Part shown: piece after piece, positions 34,455 to 45,130 of the stretch
Layout: every line of letters begins with the position of its first letter
Numbering within the stretch: position 1 is the stretch's first letter
Origin: Charina bottae
Taxonomy: Eukaryota > Chordata > Lepidosauria > Squamata > Charinaidae
Direction: 5' to 3'
DNA: 64,000 nucleotides
Assembly (NCBI GenBank): GCA_023362775.1
Contig: JALMGJ010000008.1
Coordinates: forward strand, 41,596,001 to 41,660,000
The notes under the pieces: model-generated
Seen by the model: only the letters and a program-made list of their open reading frames with translations
Told to the model about the DNA's origin: nothing
Databases searched by the model: none
Position numbers and translations under genes: made by a program

Positions 34455-34760
34455 ATTAATAATTCTTTTTTAAAAATATTTTTATTAAAGCTTTTAAACA
34501 AGTAGATTAAAAACTAACACAAACTAATATAAAGTAAGAAAGTAAAAAAGAAAAGGGGAAAAGAAGGAAATCAAAGAAAAAGCAGAAAGTGCAAGAAAAG
34601 AAAAGAGGTTAAAGAAAGATAGAAAAGAAAGAAAAGAAATATATAAGGAAGTAGCTTCCGATATTCTTCACAGCAGTTATAAGTACAATGTATTTTAACC
34701 TCTCTCTCTAAGTAATCATTAATAATTCTTAAAGGCAAATCCACATGACGACATTTCAAA
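34455..34760 (-). mobile_element. Probable L1 3' UTR fragment
   Basis: T-rich start followed by ATTTTTATTAAAGCTTTTAAAC and a long A/G-rich stretch, like 2449-2620 of the L1. No coding part. Confidence 0.45.
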
Positions 34761-35373
34761 AAGCGTTCAGACACTAAGGTGAGCCAACAGCTGAGCTGGA
34801 GAACATTCATTATAAATAAAAGCCAATTTTCCATGAAAATCCCAAGTCGAATCCTTCAAGCTTGTACATACCATATATGAACACTAGATGGGAGCAAAGA
34901 GTTTTTTTTAAAAACCCTCTCCCTCTGCTGCCAACTAGTGCCTGTCTGAATTCATGCAGCTTAGATCTGCTATGGCTAAACATGCAATTATTCCAGTCAA
35001 TTAGGAGTAACCAGAGAGCAAAACCAAAGGCCAGACCATTGTAAATTATAAACTGCAAGTAGAAGCAGAATGCCTGGAAGCAGGTGGAAATATGATTCAG
35101 ATCATGTAAGAGATGAAGGAAACTTGTTCAAGAAGTTTTGGGTTCATGTCCAGCATATCCATTTTGGTTAAGGAGAACTTAAAGCACACAATTAAATGCC
35201 CCACGTTGCTCTCTTCCAGGCAAGTCTTTCCCAATCTGGTCTCCTTGATCCTGGCTTGGAAGATTAGCAGCTGCAGCGCCAACTGACATAGGAAGCACCA
35301 GTTTGGAGAAGGCTGTTCTTTTCAACTGGGGATGTCAGGACCTGAACCCTAGACTCCTATTGAAAAGCATGTA

Positions 35374-35701
35374 AAGGTGGTCCTCGTTTAACAACCACCC
35401 ATTTAGCGACCGTTCAAACTTACAATGGCGCTGAACGAGTGGTAGTTATGACCGCTCCTCATACAGCTGTGGCAGCATCCCTGCAGTCATGTCAATGGGG
35501 AAGCTGGCAGGAAGTCACAAGTCGCGTTCATGTGAGGTCTTCGCTTAACGACCTGGGCGGTCCTCCCTTAATGATGGCAACCAGGACTGTTGGAACTACT
35601 GTCACTAAGCAGCGCGGTCACATGGTTTTTCAACTTACAGCCACATTGCTTAACAACAGTGTTTCTGGTCCCAATTAGCGTCGTTAAGTGAGGACTACTT
35701 G
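35374..35701. mobile_element. Tigger-like element, ends slightly decayed
   Basis: AAGGTGGTCCTCGTTTAACA to TTAAGTGAGGACTACTTG, flanked by TA. One internal part (about 35488-35570) is present again in inverted orientation at 35936-36050. Confidence 0.75.
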
Positions 35702-35935
35702 TAGCTACAATACCCTCTCCAGCTATCACTCTTTCTTTCATTAGATGCCACATGAAACCTTCTGGGGCTGGGGCTCATGCAATTTTGAGAGTACACTGCA
35801 GTGCTCTCACGGAGGGGGGGGGGTATGATATAGGGGTCTCAACTAGGTTTTTCTTTCAATTGATTGAATTATGCAGTATGTTTTATCTTTGTGCGCTGCC
35901 CATAATTCCATTGGTTAGATGAGCAGCTATATAAA

Positions 35936-36050
35936 TAAGGGAGGACCACCCAGGTCATTAAGTGAGGACCTCACATGAACGCGACTTGCAACTTCCTGCC
36001 AGCTTCTCCATTGACATGACAGCACAGACGCTGCCACAGCTGTAAGTATG
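35936..36050. repeat. Inverted copy of part of the Tigger-like element
   Basis: GACCTCACATGAACGCGACTTG and CTGCCAGCTTCTCCATTGAC complement 35488-35545. No element ends are present, so it is an inverted duplication or a second truncated copy rather than a separate insertion. Confidence 0.65.
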
Positions 36051-36052
36051 AG

Positions 36053-36420
36053 GAACCAGTTTGGTCTAGTGGTTAAGGCAACAGGCTAGAAACCAGGAGT
36101 CTGTGAGTTCTAGTCCCGCCTTAGGCATGAAAGCCAGCTGGGTGACCTTGGGCCAGTCACTCTCTCTCAGCCCTAGGAAGGAGCCAATGGCAAACCAGGA
36201 GACTGTGAGTTCTAGTCCCGCCTTAGGCACGAAAGCCGGCTGGGTGACCTTGGGCCAGTCCCTCTCTCTCAGCCCAACTCACCTCACAGGGTTGTTGTTG
36301 TGGGGAAAAGAGGAGGAGGAAGGAGTATTAGGTATGTTTGCTGCCTTGAGTTATTTATAAAAATAATAAAGGCGGGATTAAATAAATAAATAAGTTAGTT
36401 AGTTAGTTAGTTAGTTAGTT
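36053..36420 (+). mobile_element. Sauria SINE, full length, internal unit duplicated
   Basis: Head ACCAGTTTGGTCTAGTGG with A box GGTTAAGGCA, B box AGTTCTAGTCCCGCC, body unit present twice, then the 3' part CACCTCACAGGGTTGTTG, TTGAGTTATTTATAAAAAT, GGCGGGATTAAATAAATAAA and an (AGTT)n extension. The 3' part is of BovB-like type. Confidence 0.88.
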
Positions 36421-37372
36421 GCCATGGTGGGCACGGCTTCAAACCATCCATCCACCAGATGGATCTTACTTCAGTGCAATAGAATAGATACACTGGATGT
36501 ATTCAGATTTAATTCAGATGGATTTACTTGAAAACATCCATCTACCCGAAAACAAACTGGCCAGGTTGCTCCTTTCCATCCTGTTTACCACCACAGCTTA
36601 ACTCATCTCTTTCTGGACATGATCAAAGACTCCAGGCTGCAGTCACCTCCTTCTTTTCATTCGCTGAGAGATTTACATGAGGCTCAGAGGCTTTCTGGAA
36701 ATAAGGATGATGCTTTGCTTTGCAGTACAATAACTTCCCTTTTTTAAAAAAATAAAACCATCTTTAAAACATACACTGCTCTGACTTCTTTGTTCCTAGT
36801 TCTGCTTCACGAAGACAAAGTGGTATCAATACCGGGGCGGAGGAAACGAATGAGCTGTGAAAAATTATTTCCTGAGATCAAAGAAATCAGTCTTCTAGCT
36901 CAAAAGAAATAAGAAAAGGATTGCAAAAAGGAGTAATAATGAACCTCAGAATGATAGTATCTGAATTCTTTTGCAGGGTTTTTTTTCCCCTACACAATGG
37001 CTCTTTCTGCTTAAAAATTTTTTTAAAACTCTCTTGGAAGATTCCGGCACCAGACTTATGAATTTATCTTTCCGGGGATCAAGTAAAAAAATCACCACGG
37101 AAAAGTCCTGAAGTGACTGGAATGACTCCCAGGCAGGGTTTATGCTTGCTGTCCTGACAGACTAAAACATGATGAAGTTCTTTTGAACAGGTAAAAGCAT
37201 TTATCCTGGCTTTGGGTCAGGTGGATGTACAGCAAAGATGTAGCACATCCACCAGAAAAGACACCAGAAAAGACAAGATCTACTGAAATATCTTTTGAGG
37301 GAGATGGGCGGTGAAATATCTTTTGAGGGAGATGGGCGGTGAAATGTCTTTTGAGGGAGATGGGCAGTGACG

Positions 37373-37503
<131 letters not shown>

Positions 37504-37511
37504 GAGGAAGA

Positions 37512-37523
37512 AGATAGATAGAT

Positions 37524-37605
<82 letters not shown>

Positions 37606-37613
37606 TGATAGAT

Positions 37614-37659
<46 letters not shown>

Positions 37660-37660
37660 G
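37512..37660. repeat. (GATA)n(GACA)n array, Bkm type
   Basis: ATAGATAGATGATAGATAG then about a dozen GATA units, a long GACA block, a GATGATAGATGATA break and another GACA block to 37659. GATA/GACA arrays were first described as the Bkm satellite of snake sex chromosomes. Confidence 0.93.
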
Positions 37661-37896
37661 GCATCTGGCCAACCCACAGTTGTATTTAAACCAGTCCCCC
37701 CAGAGAACATCGCCAGTAGATAGAGTCTCTTGTCAACAGAAGCCTCCCTGGAGTCCTCCAAAAGTGTTTGAGGTACAATCCCCTGAATTTCTACCGAGGC
37801 AAGGGGAAATCCCATCAGGGTGTGTCAGGCAACAGTCAGTTCTAAGGTTATGTTTTGAAAACAAACACACATTTGTTTGCAGCTGAGTGTCCAAAC

Positions 37897-38010
37897 CAGT
37901 GTTTCTCAACCTTGGCAACTTTAAGATGGTTGGACTTCAACTCCCAGAATTCCCCAGCCAGCCATGTTGAAGTCCACCCATCTTAAAGTTGCCAAGGTTG
38001 AGAAACACTG
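37897..38010. mobile_element. hAT-C palindromic MITE
   Basis: CAGTGTTTCTCAACCTTGG to CAAGGTTGAGAAACACTG, perfect ends; exact 8-bp target duplication GTCCAAAC at 37889-37896 and 38011-38018. It lies about 230 bp upstream of the E6 donor side. Confidence 0.9.
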
Positions 38011-38237
38011 GTCCAAACTGTTGGACTCAGATCAAGAGAGGCGGAGTACAAACCTGCATTTTGCCACAAATGGAGCAATAAACAAATCGGAAACTTCGGG
38101 CTAATTCATCCAGAGGGCTGAATGAAGATAAAATGGCATTACGCTTGAACTCCTTGGGGGGAAGGCAGGGTTACAAATGTGGCATGGCCAAACAATAAAT
38201 TGTGCTGGAAACAGTTTGATATTCCTCACGCACTTAC

Positions 38238-38381
38238 CCACACAATATCCCACTAGATTGAGATATTGCTCTCTCTGGCAGGGCGTTCTGCATCTTCCAT
38301 CGAGGAGAGAGACATGGGGGTGACAAGTTGTGCATTCATCAGCGGCAGCCCCACTACACGTCTTGCAAGAGGGATGGCAGG
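38238..38381 (-). CDS. FRAS1: FRAS1 exon E6: furin-like repeat
   Basis: 144 bp, 48 codons. The acceptor lies behind a C-rich tract (CCCCCCAG then CCTGCCATC); ends TATTGTGTGG before GTAAGTG. Begins ACHPSCKTCSGAAADEC, ends EQYLNLVGYCV; eight cysteines. The polypyrimidine tract is unusual: a run of C continuing into a CT-rich simple repeat (38382-38430 on the plus strand is G/A-rich). The LNLVGYC ending is characteristic of FRAS1 as I remember it. Confidence 0.94.
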
Positions 38382-40704
38382 CTGGGGGGGGGGGGGAGAG
38401 AGAGAACACGAGAGAGTGAGAGAGAAAAGTCCTCTATGGAAGCCAATTGCTTTGATCAAAGCAAAACTCTGCCTCTGTAGCTTCCAGAACATAGCTATGT
38501 GCATGTTTGGGTATTTGACACAAATTTATCTAATAAATAGCTAACGTTGCAGATGTTTCCCTGAGTTGGATCATGGCTGAGAAGTTTCTACAACCAAAGC
38601 TTGGGATACAAACATACTCTATCAGCACTAATTATATGACACGTTTGAAGACGACAGAGGCACTATCTGCAAAAAGATGTCTACTGCTGGAAAAACAATT
38701 TCAATACAGATTGTATTTGGGTTGTTGTTGTTGTACACTCCCAGGGAGTCCACAGCAGGACAAATGATAGCAGGAACAAAGCTGGACAATGTTCATTCTT
38801 CCCCAGGGGAAAAAAAATCAGATTCCTTTTTGAAAATGTACTAGGTCGTCTGGGCTCTTGGCGCTTCCTTCCTATTCACAGCAAAAATACCCCCGTTCTC
38901 ATGCAGGCTGCAGTTTGTTTAAATCCTTCCTCAACTGTTGCATGATCACACGGACAGGCAAGGAAATGCTGCCAGAAAACATTTTCCCTCTGGTTTTAAA
39001 TATCTGAATATCTTATTAAAAATCCAGGCATGGAAATTTAACTCTGCAAAACAAGTGGTAAAAAAGCAGACTGGATTTACACCAGACCTCACTGGGATTT
39101 GGCTGGGCCTAGTAAGCTACAGACCTGGGGCCCTAATTATATGAGGGCCACTATACAAAAATAGCTAACTGTTAATTTCATCCTGTTCCTTGTGCTACAA
39201 ATTGAAATATAACCATCTGCTGCAAACATATGGGCTCGGATTCTCTAGACCCACAAGAGAGAGTTGTTGTATAAACAACTCCCATGTGGCCAGTTAAAAC
39301 TAGCTTCAATATAGCTTTATCTGGGTTTCTTTGCAACATTTCCTCCTCCATAAACTTTCGAGTCTACATTCGACTCTAAATGAAAAACAATAACCCAATA
39401 TACAGGCACGAAAAAGGTTTGTCTCGCCTGTCAACTTGGCAAATAGATTTTTCCTTGGGCCCCCCAAACAACAGCAGCGGGCTCTGGCAAGCATTTTCCA
39501 TTAACAAAATGAAAAATCAGAGCTCTCTTATCTGTTCAGCTCAGATAATTCCTCAGGTGCCAGGCATTCCTCTGACTCACAAACTCAGCTCAAAATGAAA
39601 TGGGCAGATTAAGGTCTACATTAGTCATAGCTTTGAAGTTTCAAACTTGCTGTAAAGCAAAGAAGAGTTCAGGTTCCTTCATCCTCCATCTCCTTCCCAG
39701 CTATCTTTGCTTTGCTTTGCTTTTAAAGAGGATAAAACAGGTATAAACATATGGTATGCTTGAGTCATTTGCCTCAATGGAATGTCTTCTATTTACGAGG
39801 TTATCAAGCAAAATTTGGGAGGCTGTTTCTGTGCCAGCTGACATGTGTCTGCATGCTAGTTGCCCCTGATTCAGCTCTTGGAATCACCAATTATTCTGTT
39901 GATGGTGATGGTAGTCTACATCCTTTTCTGCTCAAATGGCATTCATTGACAAACATAGTCAATCAAATTCTGATGGACTAATGGTTGGACACTCTACAGC
40001 TTAGTTACAAAGAGGTAACTAGGCATAACACAGTGTTATATATTTAGTCTAAAAACAGTCCAATGGACTTTAAAAAAAACTGGAACATTTGCATAGACTT
40101 CTTAAGGGAACATATCCACCTCTAGCACATCATGGTCTTAAGGATATAGCTTTCTCCAGGACAGAAGAAGTCACAAAGACTTGAGGCATTATTATCAAGC
40201 AATAAAGCCCCAGGGCATAGATGAAAGCAAACTGAGGTTTGAACAAGAGTTACTTAAGAGAAATAGATCTAAAGATAAAATAGCTAAGGGAATTCGTAGT
40301 TTTATAGGATTTGCCTAGCTGGGCAAAACAGCCAAGCAAATATGTCTAAGTGAGCTATGGTCAGAATTCATCAACACAATTTCCGTGGAGATTATAAATC
40401 AGGCTCTCAGCTATATTCAGATGTGGCCTTGATTTTAAGTGCTGGAGATAAGAGAGGTGAGAATGAGTGATCTATATTATTTGTAAATAAATAGGCAATC
40501 CCCTAGAGTATTTTTAATGTATCTTAAACTTTTGGATCATCATTAAGGTTTTATTCTTTGTTCCAAGCTGTATGCTTTTTAATATGGATAATAACTGCTA
40601 CTCTATATTACTTATGTTTTCTATATATATAATTCCACATTTAAGTTACAGACCTATTTAGAGACTGCTCAATAAAATAAGCCTTTTGGCTGAAAGATGT
40701 AGAG

Positions 40705-41017
40705 CAGAGCTTTCCAAACTGTGTGTCGCGACACAAAAGTGTGTCGCCACACACAGCGTGGTGTGTCGCCACACCACCTGGAAGCGGTGGCACGCGCGTG
40801 CACGGCGGCAGCGGCAGCCTCTGCCGCTGTGCACGCACACGCCGCCGCATGCCCCCCTGCGCCGCCGCACGCCCCCTGCACCGCCGCACGCCCCCCCGCG
40901 CTGCCGCCGTGCGCGCGCGCCACTGCATGCCATGTCGCCGCCGCGCGCGCACCGCCGCCGTGCCGCCGCCGCACCGCCGCTGGTGTGTTGCTAGCGGCGG
41001 CACTTTGGAAAGCCCTG
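40705..41017. mobile_element. hAT-B non-autonomous element with CG-rich core
   Basis: CAGAGCTTTCCAAACTGTG to CACTTTGGAAAGCCCTG; exact 8-bp target duplication ATGTAGAG at 40697-40704 and 41018-41025. The core is a long CGCCGCAC/GCACGC-type repeat, extremely CpG-rich. Confidence 0.88.
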
Positions 41018-41060
41018 ATGTAGAGAGAAGGTGGGTAAAAGCATTGCACATTTGAACCAT

Positions 41061-41089
41061 GTGGAGTCCTTGGTGCTCTCTGAGCCTTG
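41061..41089 (-). mobile_element. 29-bp Penelope family-2 end with possible target duplication
   Basis: GTGGAGTCCTTGGTGCTCTC and TGAGCCTTG equal the reverse of the 3' end of the element at 44700-45130. TTTGAACCAT flanks it on both sides (41051-41060, 41090-41099), but that word recurs nearby, so chance is possible. Confidence 0.5.
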
Positions 41090-41565
41090 TTTGAACCATT
41101 TGAGCATTTGAACCATTTGGAATTCAAAACCCTCTCTTTCAAGTCTGAAATCCTTGCACAATGATGGGGCAGCCCATCTTAAATACACAACTAATATTTC
41201 ATGCTTGCAACTACTCTTTCATCCTCAAAACAGATCATTTTGGATTTGAGCGTCTAAATTCAAAATGTTTTGCCCATTCCATATATACTTTATCTAAAGA
41301 GAAAAGTATTGCTGAAGGAAAGATACGGTTGTGTTCAAAGTAAAGATATAAAGTCTATATTACTCATGAATTTAATTCATATTGGCTGCAGAGGAATAGT
41401 GCTGGTTCTTCTTGGATTCAAATGTTAACATGATTTTATGTTAACATGTCTATTTGCCAATGAAGCATGTCTGGGTTATAGAAAGATAAGAAGAGTCTAT
41501 GAAGGTTCTCAGTCATCCAGGTGGAATTGTCTGTAGCTTGAATCATGTCAACTGGATTTCTATTT

Positions 41566-41618
41566 TCTTAATGGAAACGTTTCGCTCCTTATCCAAGGGG
41601 CTTCTTCAGTCTGAGCAA
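41566..41618 (-). ncRNA. Hammerhead ribozyme-like motif, Penelope family 1
   Basis: Mirror of the motif at 43577-43630 in the inverted arm: minus-strand CTGAAGA (41603-41609), stem II with one mismatch, GAAACGT. See 58028 for the best-paired copy. Confidence 0.55.
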
Positions 41619-42233
41619 AGTTGGTAAGGGAATCCTAAATATGTTCCTAGGTAGCTGTGTGACCTTACACCTGGGGCTAGGTCATGGTTATATTGAGATG
41701 TAATTTTTAAGTCCTTTTATCATCTAATGGAGGGTCGTTAAAAACACCATGCTGCTGTTGAGCTTCTGAAATGGTCTTAATCTTCCTAGGCACAGAAGAC
41801 AACACGGGGAGGAAGATGGGGGAGAGTTTGTGCCTGAGGCCCCCACCTCTATTCAAGGAAGGATTTTCCAAGTTGGCATAAATGGATTCCTTGACCCCTC
41901 TCTCAAACCACCTATCTTCTCTGTCTAAAATGTAAACATTAATGTCCTCAAATGAGTGTCCTTTTTCTTTTAGATGAAGATAAACTGCTGACTCTGGTCC
42001 TGTGGTGTTATTTCTCCTGTGTTGTGCCATCCTCCTGTACATAGGTTGTTTGGTTTCTCCAATGTAGAGTTCAGAGCACTCCTCACTGCACTGGATTGCA
42101 TAAACTACATTGCTTTTCTTATGTTTTGGAGTTTGATCTTTGGGGTGTACAAGCCTCTGTCTCAGTGTGTTGGTGGGTTTGAAATATACAGGTATGTGGT
42201 GTTTGCTGGTGAACCAGCATCCCCACCACTCAT

Positions 42234-43487
42234 GCTCTATCCGCTGTCAGGAAGAGACTAGAAGAGGACAGCACCCTGGAAAGGAGAAGCCATCTCAACC
42301 CAAACCAGATCTGCCATCTTCTGGACCTGTGTCTTAACACCACTTATTTCACATACAGAGGTGACTTTTACAGACAAAAACACGGCTGTGCCATGGGTTC
42401 TCCTGTGTCACCCATTGTGGCCAATTTATACATGGAAGAAGTGGAGAAGAAAGCACTCAACACATTCCAGGGAACGGTGCCCACCCACTGGTTTAGGTAT
42501 GTGGATGACACCTGGGTCAAAATCAAGGCCCAGGAAGTACAGGCCTTCACGGACCATATAAACACTATAGATGCCAACATTAGCTTCACCAGAGAAGACA
42601 CCAAGGACAACAGACTGGCATTCCTAGACTGTGAAGTCCTCATTGGGACCGGTGGCAAGCTAGAAATAGGGATCTACAGGAAACCCACACACACAGATCA
42701 ATATCTGATGTTTGACTCCCACCATCCACTGCAGCACAAACTAGGAGTCATCAGGACATTGTCACACAGAGCAGAAACCATCCCCACCTCCATGGATTCC
42801 AAAAAGAATGAAAATCAGCACCTGAGAACAGCCCTGAAGGCCTGTGGATATCCAAATTGGGCCTTCACCAAATCTAAATCTACCAGACCTAAAACAGCGA
42901 CAGATAGGGCTGAGACTCAGAGTAAACGAAAGAACCTGGTCATTCCCTACATGGCTGGCGTGTCTGAAAAGATAAAACGGATATTTGGCAAACACCACAT
43001 ACCTGTATATTTCAAACCCACCAACACACTGAGACAGAGGCTTGTACACCCCAAAGATCAAACTCCAAAACATAAGAAAAGCAATGTAGTTTATGCAATC
43101 CAGTGCAGTGAGGAGTGCTCTGAACTCTACATTGGAGAAACCAAACAACCTATGTACAGGAGGATGGCACAACACAGGAGAAATAACACCACAGGACCAG
43201 AGTCAGCAGTTTATCTTCATCTAAAAGAAAAAGGACACTCATTTGAGGACATTAATGTTTACATTTTAGACAGAGAAGATAGGTGGTTTGAGAGAGGGGT
43301 CAAGGAATCCATTTATGCCAACTTGGAAAATCCTTCCTTGAATAGAGGTGGGGGCCTCAGGCACAAACTCTCCCCCATCTTCCTCCCCGTGTTGTCTTCT
43401 GTGCCTAGGAAGATTAAGACCATTTCAGAAGCTCAACAGCAGCATGGTGTTTTTAACGACCCTCCATTAGATGATAAAAGGACTTAA
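42234..43487 (+). CDS. Penelope-like RT/GIY-YIG endonuclease, 5'-truncated
   Basis: Open from at least 42234 to the stop at 43487, about 417 codons. First comes the back half of a reverse transcriptase: GDFYRQKHGCAMGSPVSPIV, NLYMEE and the active site FRYVDDT, then FLDCEV and GIYRKPTHTDQYL. After a basic linker (KSKSTRPKTATD) comes a GIY-YIG-type nuclease: VVYAIQC, CSELYIGETK, the conserved Arg in MYRRMAQHRR, and HLKEKGHSFED with the catalytic-type acidic residue. This combination defines Penelope-like retroelements. The N-terminal RT fingers are missing (the sense part begins at the junction with the inverted arm), so the copy cannot be autonomous. The best ATG (42393) is internal and probably meaningless. 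Confidence 0.9.
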   Translation, partial: ALSAVRKRLEEDSTLERRSHLNPNQICHLLDLCLNTTYFTYRGDFYRQKHGCAMGSPVSPIVANLYMEEVEKKALNTFQGTVPTHWFRYVDDTWVKIKAQEVQAFTDHINTIDANISFTREDTKDNRLAFLDCEVLIGTGGKLEIGIYRKPTHTDQYLMFDSHHPLQHKLGVIRTLSHRAETIPTSMDSKKNENQHLRTALKACGYPNWAFTKSKSTRPKTATDRAETQSKRKNLVIPYMAGVSEKIKRIFGKHHIPVYFKPTNTLRQRLVHPKDQTPKHKKSNVVYAIQCSEECSELYIGETKQPMYRRMAQHRRNNTTGPESAVYLHLKEKGHSFEDINVYILDREDRWFERGVKESIYANLENPSLNRGGGLRHKLSPIFLPVLSSVPRKIKTISEAQQQHGVFNDPPLDDKRT

Positions 43488-43576
43488 AAATTACATCTCA
43501 ATATAACCATGACCTAGCCCCAGGTGTAAGGTCACACAGCTACCTAGGAACATATTTAGGATTCCCTTACCAACTT

Positions 43577-43630
43577 TGCTCAGACTGAAGAAGCCCCTTG
43601 GATAAGGAGCGAAACGTTTCCATTAAGAAA
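43577..43630 (+). ncRNA. Hammerhead ribozyme-like motif, Penelope family 1
   Basis: CTGAAGA at 43585-43591, stem II GCCCC/GGAGC with one mismatch, GAAACGT at 43611-43617. The distal stem I pairing is lost here (TTAAG instead of TGAG), so activity is doubtful. Confidence 0.5.
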
Positions 43631-44132
43631 ATAGAAATCCAGTTGACATGATTCAAGCTACAGACAAAGATAAGAAGAGCTAAGAAAAGATTGACCACCG
43701 GCCAATCTAGCCCACTGATCTGCGTCACCATGGCCAACAGGATGCATTTGGGAAGCTCGCAAACTTGGAGGGTGACAGCCTCCTTTCACTCTCAATTCCC
43801 AGGATCCACTGCCTTAATTATAATATTTAGGGTTAAAATTGACCTGTTTTATGGGTGCAGGGGAAGGGGGTGGATTTTAAAATGAGTTGCTCCCAGCAAA
43901 TATATCTCTTATAGGGAAATGACCAAGAGAGAGTTCTCAGACTGCAATATTCTTACAAGGGAAGAAGCAAATGCCTGTATCTGTATCTCAACCAATCAGG
44001 ATAGCAATTGCATGAGCAACTCAATCTGCTTGAGCAAGAGATAGTGAACAAGATTACAGTCAACACATTCATGAGCTAAGTAGAAAGCTGGATTCCTGCT
44101 GAGCAGTGATAGTTCTCTCTGACCATCTTCAT

Positions 44133-44424
44133 CAGGGTTTCTCAACCAGGGTTCCATGGCACCCTAGGGTTCCACGAAAGGTCACTAGGGGTTCCCTGGG
44201 AGATCACGATTTATTTTAAAAAATTATTTCAAATTCGGGCAACTTCACATTCAAGAGGTAAGTTTCATTCTTTATTTTCAATTTCAGAACCCTGTTAATG
44301 CATATAGACAGGCCTACCCATGAAACGAATAGAATAATTTTGTAACTTCTGGCCGATATTTGAGCCCTGAGGCCTGAAAAATATTTCAAGGGTTCCTCCA
44401 GGGTCAGAAGGTTGCGAAAGGCTG
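44133..44424. mobile_element. hAT-D non-autonomous element
   Basis: CAGGGTTTCTCAACCAGG to GTTGCGAAAGGCTG. Flanks ATCTTCAT and ATCTACAT (44125-44132, 44425-44432) are a target duplication with one mismatch. Sister of 32079-32387. Confidence 0.85.
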
Positions 44425-44699
44425 ATCTACATTCTGGTGGTGCTGCAGCAACTCTGCCTTTCACTAGCTGTATGTACCCAAAAAGATGACCCCGAGTTTA
44501 AAGTGACACCCGCCACCCCAAAAAAAGAGTATATAAGGGAGAAAAAAACATGCAATGCCCAGCTTCCTCATTATATCAAACTTGCTAAAGCCATCTAGAT
44601 TCTGGAGATTTTTCTCTGGAGTCTGTCAACCATACTTTCTCTCTGAGTCTGTCAATTTCTCTCTGAGTCTGTCAACCATACTTTCACCTGGGAAACTGT

Positions 44700-45130
44700 G
44701 AGCATCCTAGACCAAGCCAAATCCAAAAATGCAAGGGAATTCCCGGAAGCTTGGCACTCAGACAAATCAGCCACCAATAGACACACAGAGATAGACCATA
44801 TTTACACACCATTCCAAAGAGACAATAGAAAAGCTAAAAGACCAGAACACCTCCTTGCCAGCAATCAACACCCAGATATACAAAGATTAACACCAAACAA
44901 CAATCAAACAGCACACAATACCCTAATCAGTCAATCAACCAAGCAGCAAACAACAGCCTAATCAAGGAACTACCAAGGAGAGAACAACACCCCCACCAAA
45001 ACAAGCAGGGCAAGCCACTGTATATAAACAGAGAGCAAGTCCCACCCCCTTTTCACACTGAAGATGTTGCCTAGCCTGGCAATGAAACGTCTGCAAGAAA
45101 ACAACAAGGCTCAGAGAGCACCAAGGACTC
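44700..45130 (+). mobile_element. Penelope-like element family 2, 3' end
   Basis: Encodes a decayed ORF C-terminus (REFPEAWHSDKSATNRHTE, then RDNRKAKRPEHLLASNQHP) that matches the copy at 58831-59269; EFLEAWHS followed by INRHI is the C-terminal word of vertebrate Penelope-like proteins after GIY-YIG. The 3' UTR ends with a hammerhead-like motif and CAAGGCTCAGAGAGCACC. Confidence 0.75.
45050..45102 (+). ncRNA. Hammerhead ribozyme-like motif, Penelope family 2
   Basis: CTGAAGA (45058-45064); stem II TTGCC/GGCAA around a six-base loop; GAAACGT (45084-45090) followed by C as the putative cleavage base; stem I pairs A-U, C-G, then after an internal loop CTTTTC-side with GAAAA. One base next to the core is unpaired. 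A loopless ACGT stem III would suit a dimeric ribozyme. Confidence 0.6.

Larger units (their letters stand above)
41496..43665 (+). mobile_element. Penelope-like element with inverted 5' arm
   Basis: Direct repeat AAAGATAAGAAGAG (41482-41495 and 43666-43679) marks one insertion. The right part (about 42230-43665) is sense and encodes RT and GIY-YIG domains; the left part (41528-42207) is a near-identical inverted copy of 42989-43667, so the element is a foldback with 680-bp arms. Such partly inverted copies are typical of Penelope-like element insertion. Both outer ends carry a hammerhead-like motif. Confidence 0.9.

Noticed and set aside
42762..43175. Minus-strand open frame of 137 codons opposite the Penelope gene
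   Set aside because: It is a shadow of the sense RT/GIY-YIG frame and has no independent support.
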